Assembly: GCA_003167215.1 (NCBI GenBank)
Contig: PMTV01000050.1
Coordinates: 1-64,000, forward strand
DNA length: 64,000 nucleotides
Reading direction: 5' to 3'
DNA from: Acidobacteriota bacterium
GTDB taxonomy: Bacteria; Acidobacteriota; Terriglobia; Acidiferrales; UBA7541
A program made the position numbers and the translations under genes. Position 1 is the stretch's first letter, and each line of letters begins with the position of its first letter. Below, one piece after another: positions 1 to 9,165 of this stretch. The notes below the pieces were generated by a model, which saw only the letters and a list, made by a program, of their open reading frames with translations, searched no databases and had not been told where the DNA came from.

Positions 1-50
1 CGACCCTCTGCTTAGAAGGCAGACGCTCTTTCCAACTGAGCTACGGGCGC
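1..50 (-). tRNA. tRNA-Arg (anticodon TCT), cut by window edge
   Basis: Read on the minus strand, the 5' half of a tRNA begins at position 50 with acceptor strand GCGCCCG, followed by a D-arm (TAGCTCAGTTGG) and an anticodon stem TCTGC/GCAGA around loop CTTCTAA. The anticodon is therefore TCT, which reads AGA (Arg). The T-arm and the 3' acceptor strand lie outside the window. The acceptor strand is identical to that of the second tRNA-Arg at 33307-33380. Confidence 0.9.
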
Positions 51-150
51 ATCTTTTCCGTATTGTAACATCTGCGCCGAATTGCTCCAGGGGTTCTTGA
101 TTCGCGGAGGGCATATAGTTTAGTGCTGCACGCCGTTCCAGAATTTCTGA

Positions 151-1008
151 TCAGGTTCCTAGCAGATTGATTTGCAGTTTCTCGTATCCGTGCTCGCGCG
201 CCCACAGGTCCAGAGGTATCGTCGCCAGCTCGTCCACAACGGGAACCGCCAGTCCCGTCTTCGTTAGATCGATACTCTTGAGGTAGACATGGCACGTGTC
301 GCAGACGTCCACGCGGACGTGCGCGATTTCCGGCGCCGAATAAAACGCCATTTGCGGTTCTCTCTCTTCTCCGCACGCTGGGCAATAAATCCTTCGAAAA
401 GCCCATTCGTGCGCGCAGAGCATGCAAATCAGAGACTTTTTCCCACCGTCACCTTCGCTTCGCAATACGCCGACGATCGGCTTGCCGCCGCAAAGCGGGC
501 AGGTGGATGGAGTTCCATCTACGATCGCGATTTCGCGGTGATCGGCAAGATACTCGGCATAGGGTTGAAGAAATATCCATGCCAGCAATCGATCGGAAAA
601 ATTTGCATCGTGCGAATCGCCAGCCTCGGCAGGCCCGGAGATGTCCTCGGCCGCAGTCAATTCCGGATCGCCGTGCCAGAAATCCTCGATCGCCTGTTGC
701 CATCCCGCCGGGCCCTTCTCCGCCAACTGAACGGCAGCCTGGGCCAGCGGCACCGGTGCAATCTGCTTGATGACGGATAGAAATGGGGAAAAGTGCGGCA
801 GGAGGAGGAAAAGATCCAATTCGTCACGCAGGGGACGGTCGGCGGAAATCTTCGGTGTGTCTGCAAGAGCTTTTTGGATTTCAGCGTAAAGGCTTTTCTG
901 GAATGTCGCCACGCGCGCGTAAAAGCGCAGTCCTTCAGCGCCGAATGGATAGGTTGAGGTTAATTCGGTGGCGCGCCGGATTCGGCGATCCCACTGCGAA
1001 AGGATCAT
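151..1008 (-). CDS. fdhE: Formate dehydrogenase accessory protein FdhE
   Basis: FdhE is a cytoplasmic rubredoxin-like chaperone needed for maturation of respiratory formate dehydrogenases. The protein is 285 residues, normal for the family. It has four CxxC pairs at about Cys170/173, 195/198, 209/212 and 236/239, which are the expected iron or zinc ligands. The open frame extends upstream, but the start chosen (MILSQW) forms an ATGA overlap with the stop of the cytochrome b subunit gene, indicating translational coupling. It is the last gene of the fdoG-H-I-fdhE operon. Confidence 0.93.
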   Translation of the reverse strand: MILSQWDRRIRRATELTSTYPFGAEGLRFYARVATFQKSLYAEIQKALADTPKISADRPLRDELDLFLLLPHFSPFLSVIKQIAPVPLAQAAVQLAEKGPAGWQQAIEDFWHGDPELTAAEDISGPAEAGDSHDANFSDRLLAWIFLQPYAEYLADHREIAIVDGTPSTCPLCGGKPIVGVLRSEGDGGKKSLICMLCAHEWAFRRIYCPACGEEREPQMAFYSAPEIAHVRVDVCDTCHVYLKSIDLTKTGLAVPVVDELATIPLDLWAREHGYEKLQINLLGT

Positions 1009-1688
1009 TGTTTGGGTCGGGATCTGCCGGTGACCTCGTAATACCATTTGCGATGGAACGTCCAGGCCCAGGCGCGCGTAACCGTTCCGTGAACCATGGA
1101 CGCGAAACTTCCTTCTTCCAAGAGCGTGCTCATGTAAACGTGAATCAAGAATAGACCGATGGTGAGTACCGCCACACTGGCGTGAATGAGGATCGCCACG
1201 TAGCGCAGGATGTGGATACTCCACGGGACGGCTTCGACGTACCATAGTACAAAACCGGAAAGCAGAAGAAGAATCGTGCTGCCCACCATCGCCCAAAAGT
1301 AGAGTTTCTGTCCCCAGTTAAAGCGTCCTACCGGAGGGAGTTTGTCGTCCTCATTTTCAATGTAGGCTTTGATGTTGTCCGCCCAGACGCGATCGTCGTT
1401 ATCCATTTCCATATCGCCGCCCCAGTGCAGGAACATCAAGAACTGAGACACGACGAAAAAAATACCGAACCATGGATGCCAGAATCTCGCTGTTGGTCCG
1501 CCGCCGACAATCGCGGCCAGCCAGTAAAGGTAAGGCGTCCAGAAAGCGAGCCCGGTGATCAAACAGTAGGAATATGTTGCTGCGCCAAACCAATGGTTCA
1601 CGCGCTCGACAAACGAATAACGCGGGATCAGTTCCTCGTCGAAATCCGTGGTCGTTCGAGGACGCCGTACCGTATCGGTAGTGCTCAT
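1005..1688 (-). CDS. fdoI: Formate dehydrogenase cytochrome b556 (gamma) subunit
   Basis: Membrane subunit that takes electrons from the iron-sulfur subunit through b-type hemes and reduces quinone. It is 227 residues with four hydrophobic helices (about residues 35-60, 75-95, 135-160 and 170-195) and membrane-edge histidines, including the HW motif near the N-terminus and the His in the last helix, that fit heme ligation. The start MSTTDT was chosen because its ATG overlaps the stop of fdoH as ATGA. The reading frame upstream of this start runs antisense-like inside fdoH and is not used. It overlaps fdhE by 4 nt. Confidence 0.93.
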   Translation of the reverse strand: MSTTDTVRRPRTTTDFDEELIPRYSFVERVNHWFGAATYSYCLITGLAFWTPYLYWLAAIVGGGPTARFWHPWFGIFFVVSQFLMFLHWGGDMEMDNDDRVWADNIKAYIENEDDKLPPVGRFNWGQKLYFWAMVGSTILLLLSGFVLWYVEAVPWSIHILRYVAILIHASVAVLTIGLFLIHVYMSTLLEEGSFASMVHGTVTRAWAWTFHRKWYYEVTGRSRPKQ

Positions 1689-2575
1689 GAAGGCCCCCGA
1701 TCTTCCGGCGGGATCGGTTCTTCTTTCTTCGGCCCGACTCGCAGGTAATGCAAGGCGAGGCCCACAATGCCGCCAATCATGGCCAAATTCCCCAGCCATT
1801 TCAGCGGTTTTTTCCATAGCCACACCGAATAGGGAATGTGCGGATCTTTTGGCAAGCCGCCGTACAACTCTGGATTCTTGGCATCGTGCAGGACGTAGAT
1901 CACGTGTGTTCCGCCCACTCCGGCCGGATCGTACACTCCCGCGTCGGCGAACCCGGAGACGTCGCGAAGCTGCTCCGCCCTGAATTCCGCCAGTTCCTTC
2001 ATTTCCGATTTCGTGCCGAAGTGCAGGCAGCCCGTGGGACAAGCTTTAATGCAGGCTGGTTCGAGACCCACAGACACGCGATCGTTGCACAGCGTACACT
2101 TAAAAACTTTGTGCGCCTCCGGGCTGAATTTTGGAATGTTGAAAGGGCACCCGGTGACGCAATAGCCGCAACCGATGCAATGCGCTTCCTGAAAATCCAC
2201 GATGCCGTTGGCGTACTGCACGATGGCACCGTCCGCCGGACATGCTTCCAGACAGCCCGGCTCTTCGCAGTGCATACACTGATCTTTGCGCATCAGCAGC
2301 ATCATGCTGCCGTCATCGCGCTCGTGCTCGTTGAATTTGATCAGGTTCCAGTAATTCCACGCCGTCTCCGGCATCGTCTGGTAGCTGTTGTTAAAGGACG
2401 TTTGAGTGAAGGTGTAGCCGTTCCATTCCAGGCAGGCCACTTCGCACGCTTTGCATCCAATACACGTGGTGGTGTCCACGAGCTTGCAGACTTGGAATTC
2501 CCGATTTAGCCCGGCTCCCGGGACCGCCCCGGCATGTCCCGAGATTCTGATTATTTCCGTTGACGCCTGGCTCAT
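1685..2575 (-). CDS. fdoH: Formate dehydrogenase iron-sulfur (beta) subunit
   Basis: Electron-transfer subunit that links the molybdo/tungsto-selenoenzyme alpha subunit to the cytochrome b. It is 296 residues with four ferredoxin-type cysteine clusters in order: CIGCKACEVAC, CMHCEEPGCLEACP, CIGCGYCVTGCP, and the CTLC...CIKACP set. A single hydrophobic helix near the C-terminus (about residues 262-280) is the usual periplasm-facing anchor. No signal peptide is present; like its relatives it is expected to be carried out by the Tat signal of FdoG. It starts 9 nt after the fdoG stop and overlaps fdoI by 4 nt. Confidence 0.95.
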   Translation of the reverse strand: MSQASTEIIRISGHAGAVPGAGLNREFQVCKLVDTTTCIGCKACEVACLEWNGYTFTQTSFNNSYQTMPETAWNYWNLIKFNEHERDDGSMMLLMRKDQCMHCEEPGCLEACPADGAIVQYANGIVDFQEAHCIGCGYCVTGCPFNIPKFSPEAHKVFKCTLCNDRVSVGLEPACIKACPTGCLHFGTKSEMKELAEFRAEQLRDVSGFADAGVYDPAGVGGTHVIYVLHDAKNPELYGGLPKDPHIPYSVWLWKKPLKWLGNLAMIGGIVGLALHYLRVGPKKEEPIPPEDRGPS

Positions 2576-2584
2576 CGTCGCTCC

Positions 2585-5500
2585 CTACGCCTTCTCCACT
2601 TTCACTAGGAACCCTTTGGACTCGGGGGTGTGGGCATTCGGGTCGGTCACCGCCGGCGTCAACAAATTCGCCGGCGTCCGCGCGTTTCTTCCTTCATCCT
2701 CGTCAATGCCGCGGAAGCCCTGGTGAATCGGCAACCCTATCTGGTAGACCTTTTTCCCATCGATCATCATGGGCTTCAGCCGCCGCGTCACGAAAGCTTT
2801 GGCCGTGTAGGTTCCCCTCGCGCTGATCACATGGATCACGTCGGCTCCGCGGATTCCCTTTTCATCCGCCAGCTCGACAGGAATTTCCACGAATGGCTCC
2901 GGGATCAACTGGACATTCATCGGATTATTTTTCGTCCAATAGTGATACTGCTCGGTGAGCCGGTACGTGGTGCATACGATGCTGTACTCCTCCGGCGAAC
3001 CAAACTTGTCGTAGGGCGACTTGAATTTTTTCACCAGCGGATTATTCGATTGATCGGGGTGCAGCGGATTCTTGATGGGGCTTTCAATCGGTTCGTAGTG
3101 CTCGGGGAACGGCCCGTCCGCGAGTACCCCGATCGGAGCGAAGAGGCGACCGATGCCTTCGGGATTCATAATGAATGGTCCCATGTGGTCTTTCGGATTG
3201 GAGTCGGGTTTGAAGTCCGGCACGTCGTTGCCGACCCATTTCCCCGCCGCTTCGTTCCACCAAATCTGCTTGCGATCCGGATCCCACGGCTTTCCAGCGG
3301 GATTGCAGGACGCACGGTTGTAAAGCACGCGCCGGTTGGCCGGCCACGACCACGCCCAGTTAGGAAACACTCCCATTCCGGAGGGATCTTCCGTGCCTCG
3401 CCGCTGGATCTGCGATCCGGCTTCCGTCCAACAACCGGAGTAAATCCAATTGCCGCACATCGTGGTGCCGTCGTCCTTCAACCATGCGAATCCGGGCAAT
3501 TGTTGACCCGCCTTAATCACTTGCTTCGTCACCGGATCCGTCAGGTCTGCCAGCGCTTTTCCGTTGAGCTCCATGGCCACCTGAGTGAGTGGTGGATGAG
3601 CCGCGTCCGCATAGGCCCAGCTTACGTTCAGTATGGGATCGGGGAATTTGCCTCCGTCCTTCTTATAGAGATCGCGCACACGCAGGAGAATCTGCGCGAT
3701 GATGTCCTGGTCAAGGCGCGCTTGCCCCGGAGGCGGAACGGCGGCGTATTTCCAAGTCACCCAGCGCGCCGAGTTCGTCATGCTGCCGTCTTTTTCCGCG
3801 AAGCCGGCGCAGGGCAAGCGATACACCGTGGTATTGATTTTCTTCTGTTCGTCGGCTGTGATTCCCGGCGCTCTCCAGAACTCGCTGGTCTCATCCGGAT
3901 AAATTTCGCCCACTACCAGCCAGTCCGCTTTCTTCAGTGCGTTGATGTTCTTGGTCGTGTCCGGGCCGATCATCACTCCGTTCATGCCGAAGGCCATCAT
4001 GCCCTTAACCTTGCCGTTGTACATATCCTCCCAGATATGCGTCCACGAATAATTGCGGTCAACTTTGGGCAGATAGTCAAAAGCAAACCCGTTTTCTTTT
4101 GTCGCGGCGTCGCCGTACATCGCCTTCAGCAGGGAGACGAAGAACTTCGGTGTGTTCTGGTAATAGTTCATCGAATCCCACGGTGTTGGTTTCGACGCTG
4201 TCGGTGTTACGCGTTTCAGATAAGTGGCCAAGTCCACGTCATCCGGAACGGGGGCTTTCAAGTATCCAGGCATAGAGTCATAAAGTCCCGCCATGTCTGT
4301 TGCGCCTTGAATATTTGAATGGCCGCGGAGCGCGTTCACGCCACCTCCCGCTCTTCCGACGTTGCCAAGCAACAATTGAATCATGGCGGCGGTGCGGATG
4401 ATTTGGGTTCCGAAGGTATGTTGCGTCCAACCGACGGCGTAGATGATCGTCGCGACTTTTTTCATGTCGCCGTCTTTGCGGACGGACGTAAACAGTTCAA
4501 TAGCCTTCAGGTACTGTTCCTTGGGGATACCGGTGATGCGCTCGACGGTTTCCGGCGTGTAGCGAGAATACTGCTTCTTCATCAATTGGAAGACGCAGCG
4601 CGGATGCTGAAGCGTCAAATCGTAGGCGACGTTTGGCGGCAGAGTCGGAGGTGGCGCCGGCCCAGCGGGCTTACCTGGCGCCGGTTCGGGAGCGTGACCC
4701 GAGGCAGCGCCCGCGGAAGATGCCGCCGCGGCTGCCGCGTGTGTCGGAGTCGCGGGAGCGTCCGTCTTGCCGCTGAAGTCCCCGCCCTCCTGATAATTCC
4801 AGGTGGTCTTGTCGTAAGTGCCCGACCCGGCGTTAAACCCGGAGTACAAGCCATCTTCGGGAAGTTTGAAACCTTCCTTAACGATGAACGCGGCATTCGT
4901 ATAATTGACCAGATACTCCTTCGCGTATCGGTTGTTCTCGATAGCGTAGCGAATCAGGCCGCCGAGGAATGCGATGTCCGTGCCGGCGCGAATTTGGAGA
5001 AACAGGTCTGCGGTTGCGGATGTCCGGGTAAATCGCGGATCGACGGAAATCAGCTTGGCGTTGCGGTTGCGCTTGGCCTCCATCGCCCACTTGAATCCGC
5101 AGGGATGGTTCTCGGCGGGATTGCCGCCCATGATCAACATCATGTCGGTGTTCTTGATGTCGATCCAGCCATTCGTCATCGCCCCGCGTCCAAACGTTGG
5201 TCCCAAACTTGAGACCGTGGGGCCGTGTCAAACACGGGCTTGGTTTTCTAAATACACCAAGCCCAGACTCCTCATTGCTTTCACTACCAAATAATTGAAT
5301 TCGTTTGTGTCCGTACAGCCGCCGATAAAGGATATTCCTTCGCAGCGATTTACGGTCCGGCCGTTCGCATCCTTCTCCACGAAAGACGCGTCGCGGGTTT
5401 TCTTGGTCCATTGCGCAATCTCACTTAGCGCCGTGTCCCAGGAAATGTCCTGCCAGTCCGTCGCACCGGGGCGCCGTACTTGCGGCTTAGTCAGCCGGCG

Positions 5501-5809
5501 CGGATTGAGCATGTCCTGTTCGAGTGAAGAGCCCTTCGGGCACAACGTCCCGCGGTTGGTGGGGTGATCGGGATCGCCTTCGACGTGAATCACTTGCGGC
5601 GTGACGTTCTTGGCCTTGTCGCCGATGGTGTAAATGAGAACGCCGCAGCCCACGGCGCAGTAAGGACAGGTTGAGCGCGTTTCGGCAGCGCGTGCAATCT
5701 TTAACTCCTTGAGTTGGGCGTAGGCGGGCTTGAGGTCGAATCCAAAGATTGTGGCGGCAACGCCACCGACAGCCGCTACCTTAAAGAAGTCTCTGCGGGA
5801 CGTCTGCAT
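2585..5809 (-). CDS. fdoG: Selenocysteine-containing formate dehydrogenase alpha subunit
   Basis: Catalytic subunit oxidising formate to CO2 in the periplasm. The full product is 1074 residues when the in-frame TGA at 5230-5228 is read as selenocysteine 194; the flanking residues NQARV-U-HGPT match the active site of FdnG/FdoG. The N-terminus has a Tat signal (SRRDFFK), followed by a 4Fe-4S motif CPYCAVGC...CPKG. The start has an SD sequence GGAGG about 7 nt upstream. Residues about 351-392 form an Ala/Pro-rich low-complexity insertion just before the conserved TLQHPRCV motif; it is in frame and seems not to disrupt the fold. A gene caller treating TGA as stop would split this into 193- and 873-residue pieces. 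First gene of the fdo operon. Confidence 0.95.
5199..5230 (-). promoter_or_regulatory. SECIS-like element after the fdoG UGA codon
   Basis: Minus strand: the UGA (5230-5228) is followed after 11 nt by a stem GGTCTC (5216-5211) and GGGACC (5204-5199) with loop AAGTTT. Two further A-U pairs can close, leaving GU at the tip. The position corresponds to the SelB-binding hairpin of E. coli fdnG/fdhF. The hairpin is seen; its function is inferred from family knowledge. Confidence 0.75.
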
Positions 5810-5958
5810 CGAAGGGACCTCCGCATCCTTTCAAAAATCGGCGACCCCTATTTCTTAGACCTCGATGGTTCATTTGTCAAGGTGGACGAAAGAGAGAATG
5901 AGAATTTGAGCATCCTGAACACTGAAGCTTTTCATACTGGGGAAGCGAGCTTTGTCGT

Positions 5959-6921
5959 TTACGGACTTTTCCAGGCGACATTGGCGGCACCGATCAACGG
6001 AAGCTCTTCGTTCAGAATGACGCAGATCGGAATTTGGGCGAGGAAGTCGGCGAGCTTCTCCTTGTGTTTCACGGCTGCTGCAAAGCGGCCATTCTTCAGC
6101 TTGGGCAAAACTTTAACTGCGATTCCTCCGGCGATGTAAATTCCGCCGCGCGCGACGTTGCGGAGAGCCAGGTTCCCTGCTTCGGAGCCGTAGATTTCGA
6201 CCCACAAATCCAGTGTTGCCATGCACACAGGACACTCACCAGAAAGGCCGCGGCGGGTGATTTCGGGCGCGGGATCCACGGAATGGTCGTCAAAACCGGG
6301 ATGGCGCACGGAAGGGTTCAGGAACTCATGCACGCGAAAAAAACCTCGACCGGACAGGATAGCTTCGGCGCTTACGAATTCTTCGGTCTGCTTGATAAAT
6401 TTCCACAGATCGGCGTGCTGAGCGGTATTCGGGGAGTAGTCGGAATGGCCGGATTCGGTCGCCATCGGCAAGTAGCGCTTGCCATCCCAAAACAATACGC
6501 CTTCGCCCAGGCCGGTTCCTGCGGCGATGATTACTTGAGTGGCTTGAGGAGTTGAAACTCCCGCGTAAATAGTTTCGATGTCCTGCGGCTCGAGAACTTC
6601 AATACCGTAGGCGGACGCTTCGAGGTCGTTCAGTAAGCGCACATACGCGAGGCCCAGATGCTTCGCCACCGAGGCGCCGTCCACGACCCACGGCAGGTTC
6701 GTGCCACGCACTCGATTGTTCACCACCGGGCCCGCGATTCCAAAAGAGGCGTGCGTAATTTTGGCGCCCGTGCCGCTCAAAAAGAGACTGATGATCTCTT
6801 CCAGGCCGGAATGTTCGCTGCTTGCGAAGCGCTTGCGCGCCACGCACACGAGTTTCTCGCGCTGCACATCGAATAGCCCGAGATTTGACTTGGTTCCTCC
6901 CAAGTCTCCCGCAAGAATCAT
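5959..6921 (-). CDS. glk: Glucokinase (Glk family)
   Basis: Phosphorylates glucose with ATP to glucose-6-phosphate in the cytoplasm. The 320-residue protein begins with the phosphate-binding loop AGDLGGTKSNLGLFD, continues with the conserved GAGTGLGEGVL-like segment (AAGTGLGEGVLFW) and ends with the adenosine motif GGIYIAGGIAVKVLPKL, the order typical of the proteobacterial-type Glk family (PF02685). SD GGAGGGG lies 5 nt before the ATG. It sits 83 bp downstream of zwf on the same strand, so the two probably form a glucose-to-pentose-phosphate unit. I cannot exclude a broader hexose specificity. Confidence 0.92.
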   Translation of the reverse strand: MILAGDLGGTKSNLGLFDVQREKLVCVARKRFASSEHSGLEEIISLFLSGTGAKITHASFGIAGPVVNNRVRGTNLPWVVDGASVAKHLGLAYVRLLNDLEASAYGIEVLEPQDIETIYAGVSTPQATQVIIAAGTGLGEGVLFWDGKRYLPMATESGHSDYSPNTAQHADLWKFIKQTEEFVSAEAILSGRGFFRVHEFLNPSVRHPGFDDHSVDPAPEITRRGLSGECPVCMATLDLWVEIYGSEAGNLALRNVARGGIYIAGGIAVKVLPKLKNGRFAAAVKHKEKLADFLAQIPICVILNEELPLIGAANVAWKSP

Positions 6922-7004
6922 CGAACCCCTCCACCGCGTTCTATGAAAGCCGAATCCATATCGAACTGATTGCGAAACGCATGAGAATTCTGCGCGTAAA
7001 AAGC

Positions 7005-8549
7005 TTACAACGGGCGCCAGTGCCGACCTTCAGAAACTGCCAAATCATCCGCAGCCCGCGGACCTTCGCTGCCGGCGGGATAGTTCGGGAAAGGCGGCGC
7101 CGAGGCGCTTTGCCAGGCTTGGAGAATGGGATCGACGAGAGCCCAGGCCGCCTCAACGCTGTCAGCGCGATCGAAAAGCGTGGCGTCTCCGCGGATGCAG
7201 TCATTAATGAGCGTGGAGTAGGCATCACGCGAGACCCCGCCGAATGTAGCGCGATATTGGAAATCCATGGTCACCGGACTGATGTGCATTTGGCCTCCGG
7301 GGGCTTTCGCTCCAAAAGAGAGCGAAATTCCTTCATCCGGCTGGATATTGAGCACAATGCAATTCAGGTCGGTACTCTCGCCACGAAAGACCTTGTGGGG
7401 AGCCGGCTTGAACTGGATGACGACTTCGGTGATCGCTTTTTTCGAACGTTTTCCAGTTCGCAAATAAAAAGGGACGCCGCTCCACCGCCAGTTATCCACC
7501 AGAAGCTTCATCGCTACGAAAGTCTCCGTCGAGGAATCAGGCTTGACTCCCGGCTCCTGGCGGTAACCGGCAACCGGTTTTCCGTCTTCCTGTCCAGCAG
7601 CGTACTGCCCTCGGACCACGTATTTCCAAATGGCGTCGGGAGTGAACGGCCTAATGGATTGCAGCACCTTGATCTTTTCGTTGCGCACTGAAGTGGCATC
7701 AAACGTCGCCGGCGATTCCATGGCTACGAGCGAAGTAAGCTGCAGAACGTGGCTCTGGATCATATCGCGCAGCGCTCCGGCAGATTCGTAAAAGGCCGCG
7801 CGCCGCTCGACTCCCAAAGATTCCGCGGCGGTGATTTGCACATGATCGATGTAATTGCGGTTCCACAACGGTTCGAAGATCCCATTACCAAAACGGAAGA
7901 CCAGCAGGTTTTGGACTGTCTCTTTACCCAGGTAATGATCGATGCGGTAAACCTGGGATTCGTCGAAGACGCTGAGGACCTTTTCATTCAGCTCGCGGGC
8001 GGAGGCTTGATCCCGTCCGAACGGTTTTTCGATGATGACCCGCGTCCACGACTTGTCGGACTTGGGACGGGCGAGATTAGCCTTTCCCAGCTGCTCGATA
8101 ACTTTCAAATAGATTTCCGGGGGAGTGGCGAGATAGAAAAGGCGATTGCCGCCGAGTTGGGCTTCCGTGTCGAGCTGGTTCAATCGTTCTGCAAGACGGC
8201 GGAAAGCTTCAGGATCATCATAATCTCCGGTGAAATACTGAAGATTTTCCAGGAATTCAGTCCGCTTGCTGTCGTTAGCTCCGGGTGCACTGGCTTTAGA
8301 CAAAGCTTCGGCGGACTTGCGCCGGAATTCGGCATCGTCCATTTTTGTCCGTGAAAATCCCACCAAACGAAATCGCGGCGCGAGACAAGCATGGAAAGCA
8401 AGGTCGTAGAGCGCAGGCAGAAGTTTTCGCTGCGCCAGGTCGCCCGAAGCTCCAAACATTACGATGGCGCAGGGCTGAGAAGGGACTTCGCAATAGTAAG
8501 CGTCAACCTGCGGCTTTTCAGTAGTTTCTGGTGCTTGGGCATTCACCAT
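7005..8549 (-). CDS. zwf: Glucose-6-phosphate 1-dehydrogenase
   Basis: First enzyme of the oxidative pentose phosphate pathway; oxidises glucose-6-phosphate with NADP+. It is 514 residues with the dinucleotide motif GASGDLAQRKL near residue 35 and the active-site motif RIDHYLGKE in the middle, plus the C-terminal substrate domain. The frame is open for 36 codons further upstream, but the ATG at 8549 (MVNAQAPE) has an SD-like AGGGAG 5 nt ahead and puts the dinucleotide motif at the normal distance, so this start was taken. It is divergent from yggX across a 200-bp gap and is followed by glk. Confidence 0.94.
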   Translation of the reverse strand: MVNAQAPETTEKPQVDAYYCEVPSQPCAIVMFGASGDLAQRKLLPALYDLAFHACLAPRFRLVGFSRTKMDDAEFRRKSAEALSKASAPGANDSKRTEFLENLQYFTGDYDDPEAFRRLAERLNQLDTEAQLGGNRLFYLATPPEIYLKVIEQLGKANLARPKSDKSWTRVIIEKPFGRDQASARELNEKVLSVFDESQVYRIDHYLGKETVQNLLVFRFGNGIFEPLWNRNYIDHVQITAAESLGVERRAAFYESAGALRDMIQSHVLQLTSLVAMESPATFDATSVRNEKIKVLQSIRPFTPDAIWKYVVRGQYAAGQEDGKPVAGYRQEPGVKPDSSTETFVAMKLLVDNWRWSGVPFYLRTGKRSKKAITEVVIQFKPAPHKVFRGESTDLNCIVLNIQPDEGISLSFGAKAPGGQMHISPVTMDFQYRATFGGVSRDAYSTLINDCIRGDATLFDRADSVEAAWALVDPILQAWQSASAPPFPNYPAGSEGPRAADDLAVSEGRHWRPL

Positions 8550-8706
8550 AGCTCTCCCTGGGGTTCGGCGCTCGCAGCCGAGCGAGCGTTTCTCTTTCTC
8601 AATCCCAAAAACTTTCCGAAAGAGCCTACCATAATTATTGGTATGCGTTGCTCTCATCTGGCGGCCTGCGGTGAGTCTGCGGCGCTAGCTGGAATTTATC
8701 CCGCCG

Positions 8707-8721
8707 TTGAAGTATCTTCAA
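8707..8721. promoter_or_regulatory. Perfect inverted repeat upstream of yggX
   Basis: TTGAAG-TAT-CTTCAA lies 28 bp before the yggX ATG in the divergent zwf/yggX intergenic region. The symmetry is seen directly. It could be an operator or a leader hairpin; no regulator is known to me for this motif, so the assignment is weak. Confidence 0.3.
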
Positions 8722-8749
8722 TTACAGGACATTTTCAGAGGAGGGCTTC

Positions 8750-9079
8750 ATGGCAGACGAGAAGCGTTCGGATAGCGCGGGGACAGCCGCTCAGCCTGCG
8801 ACTCAAGGCGTGCACATGGTGAAGTGCGTTAAATTCGGCAAAGAGATGCCCGGCCTTGACCGTATCCCGTGGAAGGGCGAAATCGGAAAGCGCGTTTACG
8901 ACAATGTTTCGAAGGAAGCATGGAAGTTGTGGGTCGAGCATTCCAAAATGATTATGAACGAATTCCGCTTAAATCCGCTTGATCCTAACGGTATGAAGGT
9001 CATGGAAGAACAAATGGAAATGTTTTTCTTCGGGGAAGGCTCGAAGTTGCCCGAAAGTTACGTGCCCCCGAAACACTAG
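8750..9079 (+). CDS. yggX: Probable Fe(2+)-trafficking / oxidative damage protection protein YggX
   Basis: Small cytoplasmic protein of the YggX family, which in enterobacteria protects iron-sulfur clusters from oxidative damage. Of the 109 residues, the family domain begins at about residue 23 with MVKCVKFGKEMPGLDR, including the conserved Cys, and continues with the WKLWVEHSKMIMNEFRLN helix. The first 22 residues are a polar extension not seen in E. coli YggX. The upstream ATG was kept because GGAGG lies 7 nt before it. It sits 86 bp before acnA, whose product is an iron-sulfur enzyme, a fitting neighbour. Confidence 0.9.
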   Translation: MADEKRSDSAGTAAQPATQGVHMVKCVKFGKEMPGLDRIPWKGEIGKRVYDNVSKEAWKLWVEHSKMIMNEFRLNPLDPNGMKVMEEQMEMFFFGEGSKLPESYVPPKH

Positions 9080-9165
9080 GCTCACAATTTCTGCGAATCA
9101 GCTGCCGCACCGCGGGAATACGCTAAAATGGGAACGGCTTCCATAACAGGAGAACTTATCCGCGC

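Noticed and set aside
2630-4318. Long plus-strand open frame of 562 codons opposite fdoG
   Set aside because: It lies wholly antisense to a well-supported enzyme and has Arg/His-rich shadow composition with no domain.
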